Positions 16,277 to 24,555 of a stretch of DNA of 43,058 bases are shown here, piece after piece (within the stretch, counting starts at the first letter, position 1; every line of letters begins with the position of its first letter). The notes beneath the pieces are model-generated. The model made no database searches and was not told the DNA's origin. It was given only the letters and a program-made list of their open reading frames with translations. Location of the stretch: contig CAKVLD010000022.1 of the NCBI GenBank assembly GCA_934755305.1, positions 1 to 43,058 of the forward strand, written 5' to 3'. Both the position numbers and the translations under genes were made by a program. Origin of the DNA: an uncultured Clostridium sp. Its GTDB lineage: Bacteria > Bacillota > Clostridia > Clostridiales > Clostridiaceae.

Positions 16277-17065
16277 CTTTTCAAAATTATATGCAATATC
16301 TTTAGCTTCATGAGAATCTGATCCATAAACTTGTTTTATATTATATCTTTCTATTAATTCTTTTAATTTTTCTGAAGGATATTCTTCTTTACAATAAACT
16401 TTTCTAAGTCCTGCAGTATTATGGTCTATTTCATAACCTCTATAACTAATCTCTTTAACTATATCTTCCATTAATTCATTATTATCATACTCACAAGGAA
16501 ATTCTTTATTAAATATTCTAACCAAAGTAGGATGCCCAATCCTCTTAGGCTTATAGACACCTAAATCAGCCTTTATAGATTTTAATAAAGTTACATAGTA
16601 TTTATCATATACTTTTTCAATTCCTCCTAATAACTCTATTAATTCCTTAAATTTTTCCTTACTATAATCTATACAATAAAAAGATCCATCTATATAAAAA
16701 AAGTGAACAGATAATATACTATCTTCAAAATTAACTCCATATTTATCTAATATTTTTCTAGTTTCATCTTCCAATCCTTCTATATAATCAACTTCTGCCC
16801 CTATATTAATTTTAATTTTTCCTTCATATCTTTTTTTTAAATTTCTAAGTTCTTTAATGTATTTTTCAAATTCTTCTTCTACAGGAGCTGAATCTCTAAA
16901 CAGTTCTTCTTCCATTATTTTTTTAGGTAATGGTAAATGTTCTGTAAAACTTATTTCCTCTAACCCCTCTTCTAAAGCTTTTTCTATATATTTTTCAAAA
17001 GAATCCTTAGTTCCATGAGGGCAATATGGTGAATGTATGTGACCATCTTTTAAAATTTTATGCAT
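16265..17065 (-). CDS. HisJ-type PHP phosphoesterase (histidinol-phosphatase family)
   Basis: A 266-residue cytoplasmic PHP-domain hydrolase. Metal-binding motifs are DGHIHSPYCPHG (residues 8-19), FTEHLPLP (about 40-47), GAEVDYIEG (about 100-108), LSVHFF (about 119-124) and GSDSHEAKDI near the C-terminus, the full set expected for a trinuclear-metal PHP phosphatase. HisJ enzymes dephosphorylate histidinol-phosphate, but no other his genes are present, so its substrate here may be different. The gene lies 54 bases downstream of the amylase gene on the same strand and may be co-transcribed. Its ribosome binding site (AAGGGATG) is modest. Its last codons form part of the shared terminator stem. 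Confidence 0.85.
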   Translation of the reverse strand: MHKILKDGHIHSPYCPHGTKDSFEKYIEKALEEGLEEISFTEHLPLPKKIMEEELFRDSAPVEEEFEKYIKELRNLKKRYEGKIKINIGAEVDYIEGLEDETRKILDKYGVNFEDSILSVHFFYIDGSFYCIDYSKEKFKELIELLGGIEKVYDKYYVTLLKSIKADLGVYKPKRIGHPTLVRIFNKEFPCEYDNNELMEDIVKEISYRGYEIDHNTAGLRKVYCKEEYPSEKLKELIERYNIKQVYGSDSHEAKDIAYNFEKFRC

Positions 17066-17119
17066 ACTACTTTCACATCCCTTATTACATTTTTTTCTAA
17101 TTTATAGTATATAAAATTC

Positions 17120-18460
17120 TCATTGTTTTATCAATATTGCTCCTTTATAAGGATTTAATGAAAATTTAGCATTACCATTAATAACATTTATGCTTTGATT
17201 ATTAAGAATATCTTTTAACTCATTATTTATTCCTACATTAAAATTAAACTCGTAATCACTATTTGAAATATTTAATGCTATATATACATCTTCATTATTA
17301 TAGCTTCTTTTATAAATGACTTGTTGATTTCTAGTAATTACTTCGTTAAAAGCCCCATATTTTAAAGCTTCAATGGAAGATCTTATTTTTCCTAACTTTC
17401 TCACATGATAAATTATATCTTTATTATCACTTACTATATTATTAATATCTAAAGAAGGTCTTAAATTATTGTCTGAATTTTTTTCCTTCAACCCTTCTAT
17501 ACCCCACTCACTTCCATAATAAATTGATGGAATTCCTGGCATAGTAAATAATAAAGTATATACATTCTCCAAATATTCTTTTTTATTTAAGGTACTTGCT
17601 ATCCTATTTACATCATGATTATCAATAAAATTATATAATACTAAATTCTTATATATTCCAAAGTCACCTTTCTGCCTATTAATAGAATGTATTATTTCAA
17701 AATAATTTTTATCATTATGAGCTGAATATATCCCTTTGTAACATTCATAATTAGTAGTTGTATCTAACATATCTTTATTAGCCCACAAATTATAATCGCC
17801 ATGTATTACTTCCCCCATAAGCCAAAAATCTTTTTTCTTAGAATCACAATGAATTCTTAAATCTTTAAAAAATTCTCTATCCATATAATTAACTGCATCT
17901 AATCTTAATCCATCTATATCAAATTCATCTATCCAAGTATCTATAGCAGTAAATATATATCTTTTCACATCTTCATTTTTAAGATTTAACTTAACTAAAT
18001 TGTAAAATCCGTTCCATCCCTCATAACTAAATCCATCATTATAAGAGTTATTACCTTGAAAATTGATATTTTGAAACCAATTAATATACTTAGATTTTTC
18101 TCTATTTATCTTCAAGTCCTTAAAATATTCAAATTCTCTTCCTACATGATTAAACACTCCATCTAAAACAATTTTTATATTATTTTTATGAAGCTCTTCA
18201 CACACCATTTTAAAATCTTTATTACTTCCTAATCTTTTATCTATCTTAAAATAATCTTTAGTATCATATCCATGTTCACTAGACTCAAAAACAGGTCCTA
18301 AATACAGTGCATTCACAGATAAGCTTTTTAGATGTGGAATCCACTTTATAATTTTCTCTATTCTATTTATACTATTACTTTCATTATTTACCTTTGGTGC
18401 ATTACAAAAGCCTAATGGATATATGTGATAAAATATACTTTCTTCATACCACTTTTTCAT
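17120..18460 (-). CDS. cytoplasmic GH13 alpha-amylase-family glycosidase
   Basis: A 446-residue GH13 enzyme without signal peptide, starting MKKWYEESIFYHIYPLGF. The four classical motifs are present: LDGVFNHVG, GLRLDAVN with nucleophile Asp188, GEVIHG with acid/base Glu217, and FIDNHDVNR with Asp283. A short all-beta C-domain follows. The absence of a secretion signal and of an N-domain suggests action on imported maltodextrins or intracellular glycogen-type glucans, such as maltogenic or cyclomaltodextrinase-like hydrolysis; specificity is not determinable. The adjacent HisJ-like gene is 54 bases downstream. An upstream plus-strand open frame overlaps its start, but the real divergent gene begins at 18607. 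Confidence 0.88.
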   Translation of the reverse strand: MKKWYEESIFYHIYPLGFCNAPKVNNESNSINRIEKIIKWIPHLKSLSVNALYLGPVFESSEHGYDTKDYFKIDKRLGSNKDFKMVCEELHKNNIKIVLDGVFNHVGREFEYFKDLKINREKSKYINWFQNINFQGNNSYNDGFSYEGWNGFYNLVKLNLKNEDVKRYIFTAIDTWIDEFDIDGLRLDAVNYMDREFFKDLRIHCDSKKKDFWLMGEVIHGDYNLWANKDMLDTTTNYECYKGIYSAHNDKNYFEIIHSINRQKGDFGIYKNLVLYNFIDNHDVNRIASTLNKKEYLENVYTLLFTMPGIPSIYYGSEWGIEGLKEKNSDNNLRPSLDINNIVSDNKDIIYHVRKLGKIRSSIEALKYGAFNEVITRNQQVIYKRSYNNEDVYIALNISNSDYEFNFNVGINNELKDILNNQSINVINGNAKFSLNPYKGAILIKQ

Positions 18461-18547
18461 ATAAAATCACCTTCCTAATTTCTAGTTATATATTTTTCAC
18501 CTTTTTGATACTAATATACTATGCTTATTTATCAATTATTTCTTTTG

Positions 18548-18576
18548 TTGCCATTTGTCGAATTTTGTCCTATAAT
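18548..18576 (+). promoter_or_regulatory. promoter of the membrane-anchored protein gene
   Basis: -35 TTGCCA (18548-18553), exactly 17 bases, and a perfect -10 TATAAT (18571-18576). Transcription would begin near 18583, only about 24 bases before the start codon at 18607. Confidence 0.7.
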
Positions 18577-18606
18577 TATTTCATAAAACTTTATTCAGGA
18601 GTATCT

Positions 18607-19431
18607 ATGAAAATGAATACAAAAATCGGTATATTGTTAACTATATTTATTGCTATTTCTTTAATAAATATAAATAGCATAACACAAATAAATAGAGACA
18701 CTATCATCGATACATATCGTAATAATTTAATACAATCATTACATATGCTAAATATAAAACAATTTAATAATCAGGAGTTTTTAAATACTTTAGAGGAAAT
18801 GAACAGCTATAATAAAAAAGTACTTAAAGACTTAAAAAAGTCAAGGTTTCTTTTTAATAGAAATTCTAAAGAAAGAAATGATATAAATTTTTTAATAGTT
18901 CAATATAATAACCTTAATACTTCTATTAAATATGCTTCAAAATATTTAATAGTTAATAAAATAGAAGCTTATCATTCTTTTAATTCAATAATTAAAGAAA
19001 TTGTAGATAATTTACAGGATCCTAGTTTATCTTTTGAAACTAATATTTTTAACTCTATAATAAATAATTTAGGAATACGTAATGTACTAAATATTTCTAT
19101 AGAAAACTTTGATTTTAACATGACTCCAAAAGATAATTATAATATTTTAGTAGAATCAATTTTTATAGAAAGATGGTCAAGCCCTGTTTCCTTAGTTTCT
19201 TTAAAATTTGATACTTTCAATTCTATACAAAATATTGAAAATAATTATCCTGGAAAATTTACCAATTATGAATTTAAATTTTATAACTCAAGTTTAAATG
19301 TATATGGAGATTTTCCATTAGAGGATTATATTAATTTAAGTTTTTCAAACAACTTACCTGAAAACACTTCCTTTTCCTATGAAGTATTTGAAAATAATCA
19401 AAAATTGTGGATTTCTCCAACATTTCAATAA
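18607..19431 (+). CDS. membrane-anchored extracytoplasmic protein of unknown function
   Basis: I do not recognise this 274-residue protein. The open frame extends further upstream, but ATG 18607 has AGGAG at 6 bases spacing and a promoter just before it. The N-terminus MKMNTKIGILLTIFIAISLI is a signal anchor. Residues about 30-150 are mainly helical with charged, coiled-coil-like segments (LNTLEEMNSYNKKVLKDLKK). The C-terminal half alternates short hydrophobic strands (WSSPVSLVSLKFDTF, ENTSFSYEVFENNQKLWISP), suggesting a small beta domain outside the cell. It is followed by a 20-bp perfect terminator stem and then by two paralogous small genes on the same strand. Transcription is probably separate. 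Confidence 0.7.
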   Translation: MKMNTKIGILLTIFIAISLININSITQINRDTIIDTYRNNLIQSLHMLNIKQFNNQEFLNTLEEMNSYNKKVLKDLKKSRFLFNRNSKERNDINFLIVQYNNLNTSIKYASKYLIVNKIEAYHSFNSIIKEIVDNLQDPSLSFETNIFNSIINNLGIRNVLNISIENFDFNMTPKDNYNILVESIFIERWSSPVSLVSLKFDTFNSIQNIENNYPGKFTNYEFKFYNSSLNVYGDFPLEDYINLSFSNNLPENTSFSYEVFENNQKLWISPTFQ

Positions 19432-19482
19432 TTAAAAAAGAAAGTATTTCACATTTTTAATAGAAATACTTTCTTTTTTAAT
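19431..19482 (+). terminator. strong terminator with 20-bp perfect stem
   Basis: The arms at 19431-19450 and 19463-19482 are perfectly complementary over 20 bp with a 12-base loop, starting at the last base of the stop codon and ending in TTTTTT. The A-run on the 5' side would also make it work on the other strand. Confidence 0.9.
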
Positions 19483-19563
19483 CTTTTTAATTATTATTGG
19501 TATATTTTTTATCAATCTACAAATAATAATTATTGCAATATGTTTTTTTAAGGAGATGAAACC

Positions 19564-19989
19564 ATGAATTCAAAAAAAATAAAATCCTGGATTCAATTTG
19601 TAGATTTTTTCGAATCAATTTCTTGCTTAACTAAAATATCAGCCCACAACTTTAAAAATAATGACAATTTGAACAAGCATTTACGTTCATTATATATTTC
19701 AATTCTAAATATAAATAATGCTTTTATAAAAACTTATTATGATATTAGAAACGGAAAAGATATTCCTGTAGATTTAGATACTTTTGTTATCCCAAGCTTA
19801 TCTATAGAAGATATCGATAATACTACTGATTTAAAAGTATTAATGGAGGATACAATAAAAAACACTCAAGAACCACTTGAATACATATTAAGTTGTGTTC
19901 CTAATTCTAAAAAATCTGATATATCATATTTAGAATCTTCTATTAATGAATTTATGAAAGCTATTAATGATGTAGATACTATTTTATAA
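19564..19989 (+). CDS. small helical protein, paralogue of next gene
   Basis: A 141-residue soluble protein of unknown family, starting MNSKKIKSWIQFVDFFE after AAGGAG. It is predicted mostly alpha-helical with no signal peptide or membrane segment. It shares a layout with the protein at 20066-20497: KSW..F...FE.IS near the start, L..LY.SI...N.AFI..YY in the middle and VDLDTF/VDLTPF around residue 75, so the two are tandem duplicates. No catalytic motif is evident. The pattern of amphipathic helices suggests a bundle or a protein-interaction role. The promoter is not clear; it lies 80 bases after the previous terminator. Confidence 0.7.
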   Translation: MNSKKIKSWIQFVDFFESISCLTKISAHNFKNNDNLNKHLRSLYISILNINNAFIKTYYDIRNGKDIPVDLDTFVIPSLSIEDIDNTTDLKVLMEDTIKNTQEPLEYILSCVPNSKKSDISYLESSINEFMKAINDVDTIL

Positions 19990-20065
19990 TTTACATATTT
20001 TTTTAAATTTTATTAATAAATTCCCCACTTATTATATATACATACTAATAGAAGGGGTGTTGTTT

Positions 20066-20497
20066 ATGAATAATATTTTAAAATCATGGTCTGAATTTAC
20101 TTATATTTTTGAGAGAATCTCTATTGTAACTCGTAATATAAAATTAAAAACTAGTTATAATAATGATTTTGAATATAAATTAAATAGTTTTTATTCTTCA
20201 ATCAGAGAACTTAACAATAGTTTTATAAATGTCTATTATTATATGAATAATAACAATAATAATACAGTAGATTTAACACCATTTATAAAAGATAATATAT
20301 ATAAAGAAGAAATTATTACTCTTAAAGATTTTAATAACTTTTTAGTAAATGTTAAAGATAAAATATCACCTTGTTTTAATCACATAATAAATTCATTTAG
20401 TGCTTCTAATGAATCTGTAATATTAATTCTTATTAATTCTATAAAGAACTTCAAAAAAAATCTTACCTCATTAATAGATATAACTAATAATAAGTAA
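20066..20497 (+). CDS. small helical protein, paralogue of previous gene
   Basis: A 143-residue protein from ATG 20066 (MNNILKSWSEFTYIFERIS). A GTG at 20057 is in frame, but it overlaps the AAGGGG ribosome binding site, so the ATG is preferred. It matches the 19564-19989 product in length, motif order and predicted helices (KSW, IFERIS, LNSFYSSIRELNNSFINVYYY, VDLTPF), though identity is low. A run of Asn codons (about residues 65-71) marks an insertion relative to its partner. Function unknown. It ends in a long terminator hairpin; the 76-base gap to its paralogue has no terminator, so the two may be co-transcribed. Confidence 0.7.
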   Translation: MNNILKSWSEFTYIFERISIVTRNIKLKTSYNNDFEYKLNSFYSSIRELNNSFINVYYYMNNNNNNTVDLTPFIKDNIYKEEIITLKDFNNFLVNVKDKISPCFNHIINSFSASNESVILILINSIKNFKKNLTSLIDITNNK

Positions 20498-20547
20498 AGT
20501 AAAGAGGTTGTGCGAAAAGATATTACGCCAACCTTTTTACTTTACTT
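20492..20547 (+). terminator. long-stem terminator after the paralogue pair
   Basis: AAGTAAAGTAAA pairs with TTTACTTTACTT, and inside it AGGTTG pairs with CAACCT, giving a stem of about 19 bp with one G-U pair around a short loop. It overlaps the last two codons of the gene and could also stop the convergent NERD remnant. Confidence 0.75.
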
Positions 20548-20589
20548 ATATTTCAATTTTTCTAAATATTCTTAACAGTTGTGTCATAC

Positions 20590-21156
20590 CTACTCATCTT
20601 CTTTACCTAAAGATATCATAATATTTTCTACTTCTTCATCACTTAAAGTAATTCCATTCTTTAAATTCACAACATATCTTCTAAGTTCCCAACAATTCAT
20701 TACTGGTGTTATAGATTCTATTTTTTTTAAATTACACTCATCTTCAAAAAGAATAACAGAATATATAGGTACATGTTTCATATTTGGAATTTTTCTTCTA
20801 ACCGCACCCACATATACATTATTTTCCCATATAGGGTTATGAAATTTTTTCTTTTTATTATATACTAATTGAATCCAATCTCTTTCATCTTCTTTTCCAA
20901 ATATCCACCCTTCATAATCTTTAGTTAAGATAACAAATATTCCTTTCTTTGATACTAAAATTTTTTCTACTTTAATTATTTTATCATCAAAACTCAAGAA
21001 AACATTTTCAAGACTTTTACAACCTTCTGGCACTTTATCTAGGCTGCAATCTACTAACTCATCATTTCTTTTTATCTACTTTTCAGTCTTAAATAAGGTT
21101 ACCATTAAAAAAATAATTATTTCAATAAATAATAAAGCTATAAATGCTATTCCCAC
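20590..21156 (-). pseudogene. decayed NERD-domain gene (nonsense codon, lost active site)
   Basis: From GTG 21156 the frame encodes a hydrophobic N-terminus (VGIAFIALLFIEIIIFLMVT), then meets TAG at 21078-21076. It continues in the same frame for 161 more sense codons to a stop at 20590. The downstream part (FHNPIWENNVYVGAVRRKIP, HVPIYSVILFEDECNLKK) is clearly homologous to the intact NERD protein at 22857-23489. At the nuclease core, however, KVEK replaces QIDH and LTK replaces ETK, so catalytic Asp and Glu are gone. The only in-frame start after the stop (GTG 21033) has no ribosome binding site. I read it as a dead paralogue. A short expressed derivative cannot be excluded. Confidence 0.7.
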
Positions 21157-21345
21157 TTTTCACCATTCCCTATTTTTTATATGTTAGTTATATATTATCA
21201 TAACTCCATGTCTATTTTATAATATTCGTCTAAAATTACCAAAAATTCATCTTAATCTTATTATAATTGTAAAATTTCTTCTTTTAAGTGTCTTAAAATG
21301 CTTTATTTTCGTCTTCTATTGTTTTATGTATATATTATTTTAGAA

Positions 21346-21378
21346 CACCTTACTTAGTTTTTGCACTAAGTAAAGGTG
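21346..21378 (-). terminator. terminator after citrate synthase
   Basis: On the minus strand CACCTTTACTTAG pairs with CTAAGTAAGGTG (one bulged base) around an 8-base A-rich loop, 13 bases after the stop, followed by TTCTAAAAT. Confidence 0.6.
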
Positions 21379-21391
21379 ATTTCTTTAATTA

Positions 21392-22765
21392 TTATCTATT
21401 TTTTATATTTATATACTTCTTATGCTCTGCAACATTCATATAAGCTGGTCTTATTATTTTATCAGTATTTATTAATTCCTCTATACGATGAGCACTCCAC
21501 CCAGAAATACGTGCTATAGCAAATATAGGTGTATATAATTCTAAAGGCAAATCTAACATATTATATACAAATCCACTATAAAAGTCTATGTTTGCACTTA
21601 CCCCCTTATAAGTCTTTCTTTCTTCTTTAATAATTTCAGGAGCTAATCTTTCTACCAAAGCATAAAGATTATATTCTTTCATTAAACCTTTTTCATCAGA
21701 TAAATTCTTAACAAATTTTTTAAATATGTTTGCTCTAGGATCTGATAAAGAATAAACAGCATGCCCCATTCCATAAATTAAGCCTGCTTTATCAAATACT
21801 TCTTTATGCAGTAGCCCTCTTAAATAATTTCCAACTTCCTTTTCATCTGTCCAATCAGAAATATTTTTTTTCATATCATCAAACATTTGAACAACCTTTA
21901 TGTTTGCGCCACCATGCTTTGGTCCTTTTAAAGAGCCTAGGGCTGCTGCTATAACAGAATAAGTATCAGTTCCTGAAGAAGATACTACATGTGTAGTAAA
22001 AGTGGAATTATTTCCTCCTCCATGTTCTGCATGAAGTACTAAAGCAAGATCTAAAATTCTAGCTTCTAATTCTGTGTATTTACTATCAGCTCTTAACATA
22101 TATAATATATTTTCTGCCGTAGATAATTCTTCCTTTGGCGTATGAATAATTAAACTGTTTTCATTATAATAATGAGAATAAGCTTGATATCCATATACAG
22201 ATAACAAAGGAAATAAAGCTATTAATTGCAAACATTGTCTTAATACATTATCAATATCAGTATTATTAGCTTTTTCATCATAAGAATATAAAGTTAATAC
22301 ACTTCTAGCTAAAGTATTCATCATATCAAAACTAGGAGCTTTCATTATAATATCTCTTACAAATGATGTAGGTAATGTTCTATAACTTGCTAAAATTGAT
22401 TTAAAATTATCTAATTCTGTAGTACTAGGTAGTTCTCCTAATAATAATAAATAAGTTACTTCTTCAAAACCAAATCTTTTTTCTTTTATAAAGCCTGACA
22501 CTAAATCCTCTATATCTATTCCCCTATAATATAGTTTTCCATTGCAAGGAATACTTTTTCCCCTTACTTCATCCTTTGCTTTTATTTCAGATATTTCTGT
22601 TAATCCTGTAAGTACACCTTTTCCGTTTAAATCACGTAATCCCCTATTTACTTTATACTTATTATAAAGTTCTTTTTCTATACTGCTATTTCTTATACAC
22701 TTTTCTTTTAGTTCAATAATCTCGGGAGTAAGTTTACAATAATCTTTTTGAGATATATTAACCAT
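21392..22765 (-). CDS. citrate synthase
   Basis: A 457-residue citrate synthase that condenses acetyl-CoA and oxaloacetate to citrate. The active-site residues are in place: His248 in LHAEHGGGN, His335 in GMGHAVYSLSDPR and Asp394 in SANIDFYSG, with the substrate arginine near the C-terminus (ISGWSAHRIEE). The N-terminal extension of about 60 residues and the total length match clostridial and other Firmicute type I enzymes. No aconitase or isocitrate dehydrogenase gene is nearby, so in this fermenter it likely feeds glutamate synthesis. AGGAGG lies 11 bases before ATG 22765. Terminators bound it on both sides, so it is its own unit. It is flanked by an intact and a decayed NERD gene. Confidence 0.93.
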   Translation of the reverse strand: MVNISQKDYCKLTPEIIELKEKCIRNSSIEKELYNKYKVNRGLRDLNGKGVLTGLTEISEIKAKDEVRGKSIPCNGKLYYRGIDIEDLVSGFIKEKRFGFEEVTYLLLLGELPSTTELDNFKSILASYRTLPTSFVRDIIMKAPSFDMMNTLARSVLTLYSYDEKANNTDIDNVLRQCLQLIALFPLLSVYGYQAYSHYYNENSLIIHTPKEELSTAENILYMLRADSKYTELEARILDLALVLHAEHGGGNNSTFTTHVVSSSGTDTYSVIAAALGSLKGPKHGGANIKVVQMFDDMKKNISDWTDEKEVGNYLRGLLHKEVFDKAGLIYGMGHAVYSLSDPRANIFKKFVKNLSDEKGLMKEYNLYALVERLAPEIIKEERKTYKGVSANIDFYSGFVYNMLDLPLELYTPIFAIARISGWSAHRIEELINTDKIIRPAYMNVAEHKKYINIKNR

Positions 22766-22824
22766 ACATTATTGGACCTCCTGTATTTTATTTATATGTA
22801 ATATTTTACCATCAAAAACAAAAA

Positions 22825-22847
22825 AGGACTACTCTTTTTGTAATCCT
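22825..22847 (-). terminator. terminator of the NERD gene
   Basis: On the minus strand AGGATTAC pairs with GTAGTCCT (one T-G pair) around a 7-base loop and is followed by TTTTTGTTTTT, 10 bases after the NERD stop codon. Confidence 0.85.
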
Positions 22848-22856
22848 AACATATAT

Positions 22857-23489
22857 TTACCTTTTTCTTTTTACCATATTAATATGTTGTTTTCTTCTTC
22901 TATAACTTTTTATATTATTCCATCTTAAAGTCTTTTCAATTTCCTTTATCTCATCATAACTTAAATTCCTTTTAGATTTTGTTTTCTTTATACTCTTATT
23001 TAAGTCTTTAACATGTATAACTATATCATAACTATTTACCCTTTTTAAATTACATTGCCCACAAAATACGATTATAGAATATATAGGTATATTATTCATC
23101 TGCCTAATCTTATGCTTTATAGCCTTTACATGAGTTTTATTTTGCCATATAGGACTATAAAACTTATTCCTACGATTATATTTATCTAAAACTTGAGTCC
23201 AGTATTTTGTATTATCATCACCTTGTATATTCCCACTTATATTTTTTGTTTCAATGACAAATACCCCTTTTGGCGAAATTACAATATGATCAATTTGAGT
23301 AGTTTCATCTCTACATTCTATTAATAAATTATTCATTATAATATAATTACTAGGTAACTTTCTTAGCTCTCTTTGAACTATTTTTTCTCCTACACGTCCT
23401 TTAGTTCTTCCCTCATCGTTTTTATAATTGGTTATATATTCAAATATTAATATACCTAATACTATTAAAATTATAAATAACGCCTTCAT
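22857..23489 (-). CDS. membrane-anchored NERD-domain (nuclease-related) protein
   Basis: A 210-residue protein with an N-terminal transmembrane segment (residues 1-18, MKALFIILIVLGILIFEY), a linker with GRVGEKIVQRELRKLP, and a NERD domain. The restriction-endonuclease-like core is visible as TQIDHIVISPKGVFVIETKN (about residues 65-84), with Asp, Glu and Lys of the D-x(n)-E-x-K site present. IPIYSIIVFCGQCNL follows, and a very basic tail (RRRKQHINMVKRKR) ends the protein. NERD proteins are thought to process nucleic acid; a role in this cell is unknown. GAGAGGA precedes the ATG. A terminator separates it from citrate synthase downstream. Confidence 0.85.
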   Translation of the reverse strand: MKALFIILIVLGILIFEYITNYKNDEGRTKGRVGEKIVQRELRKLPSNYIIMNNLLIECRDETTQIDHIVISPKGVFVIETKNISGNIQGDDNTKYWTQVLDKYNRRNKFYSPIWQNKTHVKAIKHKIRQMNNIPIYSIIVFCGQCNLKRVNSYDIVIHVKDLNKSIKKTKSKRNLSYDEIKEIEKTLRWNNIKSYRRRKQHINMVKRKR

Positions 23490-23684
23490 ATTTATGTCCT
23501 CTCACTCTCCAAATATTCTATATAATAACATCATTACTTATAAAAATCTACTATTTTTCGAATTAATTCTATTTTATTGCCTAAACTGGTGTATTTATTT
23601 ACTATATTTATTAAAATTTCCTTTGGATCTATGATATACTTACAATGTGGGTTTAAAATATAATATGCGAAAGAGGGTTATTTT

Positions 23685-24362
23685 ATGAAATCAAGAAAAA
23701 TATTGGTCCCAGTTATTTTGGTTGCTTTAGTTTTAATAGTGACTGGTATATGTATTTTCAATAAAGATTCTAATACTGAGACTGCAAATACAGAAACTTC
23801 TACTACTGATAACGTAAATTCTTCTAAAAATGCTGAAGAAACTCCTGCTACAGATAGTAATGAAGGTTCTTCTGATTCAAATAAAAACACAGATTCGAAG
23901 GATACTGATTCTTCTAAAGATTCTAATACTTCAAGTAATGATAAAAATGCTGAAATAAATAAAGATTCAAACGCATCAAATAATTCTGATACTAGTAATA
24001 ATAACAGTAATTCACAAAATTCTACTGTTAATACAATTTTCACAGAAAAAGATGCTGCTAATCTTTTATTAGCTTACTTACTTGGAAGTGAAGAACTTGA
24101 AACACAACATCTTACACCAGTATCTTTAGCTGACGGAACTAATATTGCATCTGAAAAAGCTGATAGTAATACATTCTACTTCAATTCTGAACCATTTACT
24201 ACAGATGCTACTGATGGAATAATAGTTACTATATCTGGTTATAATTCAGCTAACAAAACTTATAATTATGAATTAAAAGATTATGCTGATTTACTTCAAG
24301 GACAAGCTGATGCCCTAGCTACAGGAACTGTTGCTAACAATGGCGAAGTAACAACAAATTAA
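23685..24362 (+). CDS. membrane-anchored protein with Ser/Asn/Asp-rich linker
   Basis: A 225-residue protein. Residues 7-25 are a signal anchor (VPVILVALVLIVTGICIF). Residues about 28-115 form an extreme low-complexity linker of Ser, Asn, Asp, Thr and Lys. The C-terminal domain (about 117-225) begins FTEKDAANLLLAYLLGS and alternates strands (NTFYFNSEPFTT, GIIVTISGYNSANKTYNYEL). The Cys at residue 23 sits inside the membrane segment without a clear lipobox, so lipoprotein status is uncertain. I do not recognise the domain. The layout suggests a domain held at the outer face by a flexible spacer that may span the cell wall. The ribosome binding site is GAGGG, 9 bases upstream. Divergent from the NERD gene; an opposite-strand open frame over the linker is a shadow. 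Confidence 0.75.
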   Translation: MKSRKILVPVILVALVLIVTGICIFNKDSNTETANTETSTTDNVNSSKNAEETPATDSNEGSSDSNKNTDSKDTDSSKDSNTSSNDKNAEINKDSNASNNSDTSNNNSNSQNSTVNTIFTEKDAANLLLAYLLGSEELETQHLTPVSLADGTNIASEKADSNTFYFNSEPFTTDATDGIIVTISGYNSANKTYNYELKDYADLLQGQADALATGTVANNGEVTTN

Positions 24363-24457
24363 AAAAGTGGCTTCGCCACGCTTACTTAACTAAATTACAT
24401 CTTAATTTTATAAAAGCATTTTTAGTATATTTAATCTTAACTGAAGTCACTTTTTTT
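24361..24457 (+). terminator. long-range terminator stem with nested GC-rich hairpin
   Basis: AAAAAAGTGGCTTC at the stop codon (24361-24374) can pair with GAAGTCACTTTTTTT (24443-24457). Alternatively, the left arm can fold locally as GTGGC-TTC-GCCAC (24367-24379), destroying the long stem. The run of seven T at the distal end suggests termination there. Confidence 0.55.
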
Positions 24458-24463
24458 AGCCAT

Positions 24464-24536
24464 TCAAAAGGTTCAAAAAGAAAAATAATTCCTTATAAAA
24501 ATACCATTTAATTATTTTTCTTTTTAGTTCTTTTGA
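24464..24536. terminator. long bidirectional inverted repeat
   Basis: AAAAAGAAAAATAATT (24475-24490) pairs perfectly with its complement at 24510-24525. Outside a 4-base internal loop, TCAAAAG (24464-24470) pairs with CTTTTGA (24530-24536). It lies 19 bases after the stop of the minus-strand gene at 24556 and has T-runs in both directions. Confidence 0.65.
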
Positions 24537-24555
24537 GGCACTATATTTTTATTTT

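Noticed and set aside
18394..18606. N-terminal extension of 71 codons for the membrane protein at 18607
   Set aside because: It overlaps the amylase start on the other strand, and the promoter plus AGGAG at 6-base spacing sit directly before ATG 18607.
23678..24043. Minus-strand frame opposite the Ser/Asn-rich linker
   Set aside because: It is the complement of low-complexity codons (Ser/Leu/Glu runs), and the plus-strand gene has the start signals and a signal anchor.
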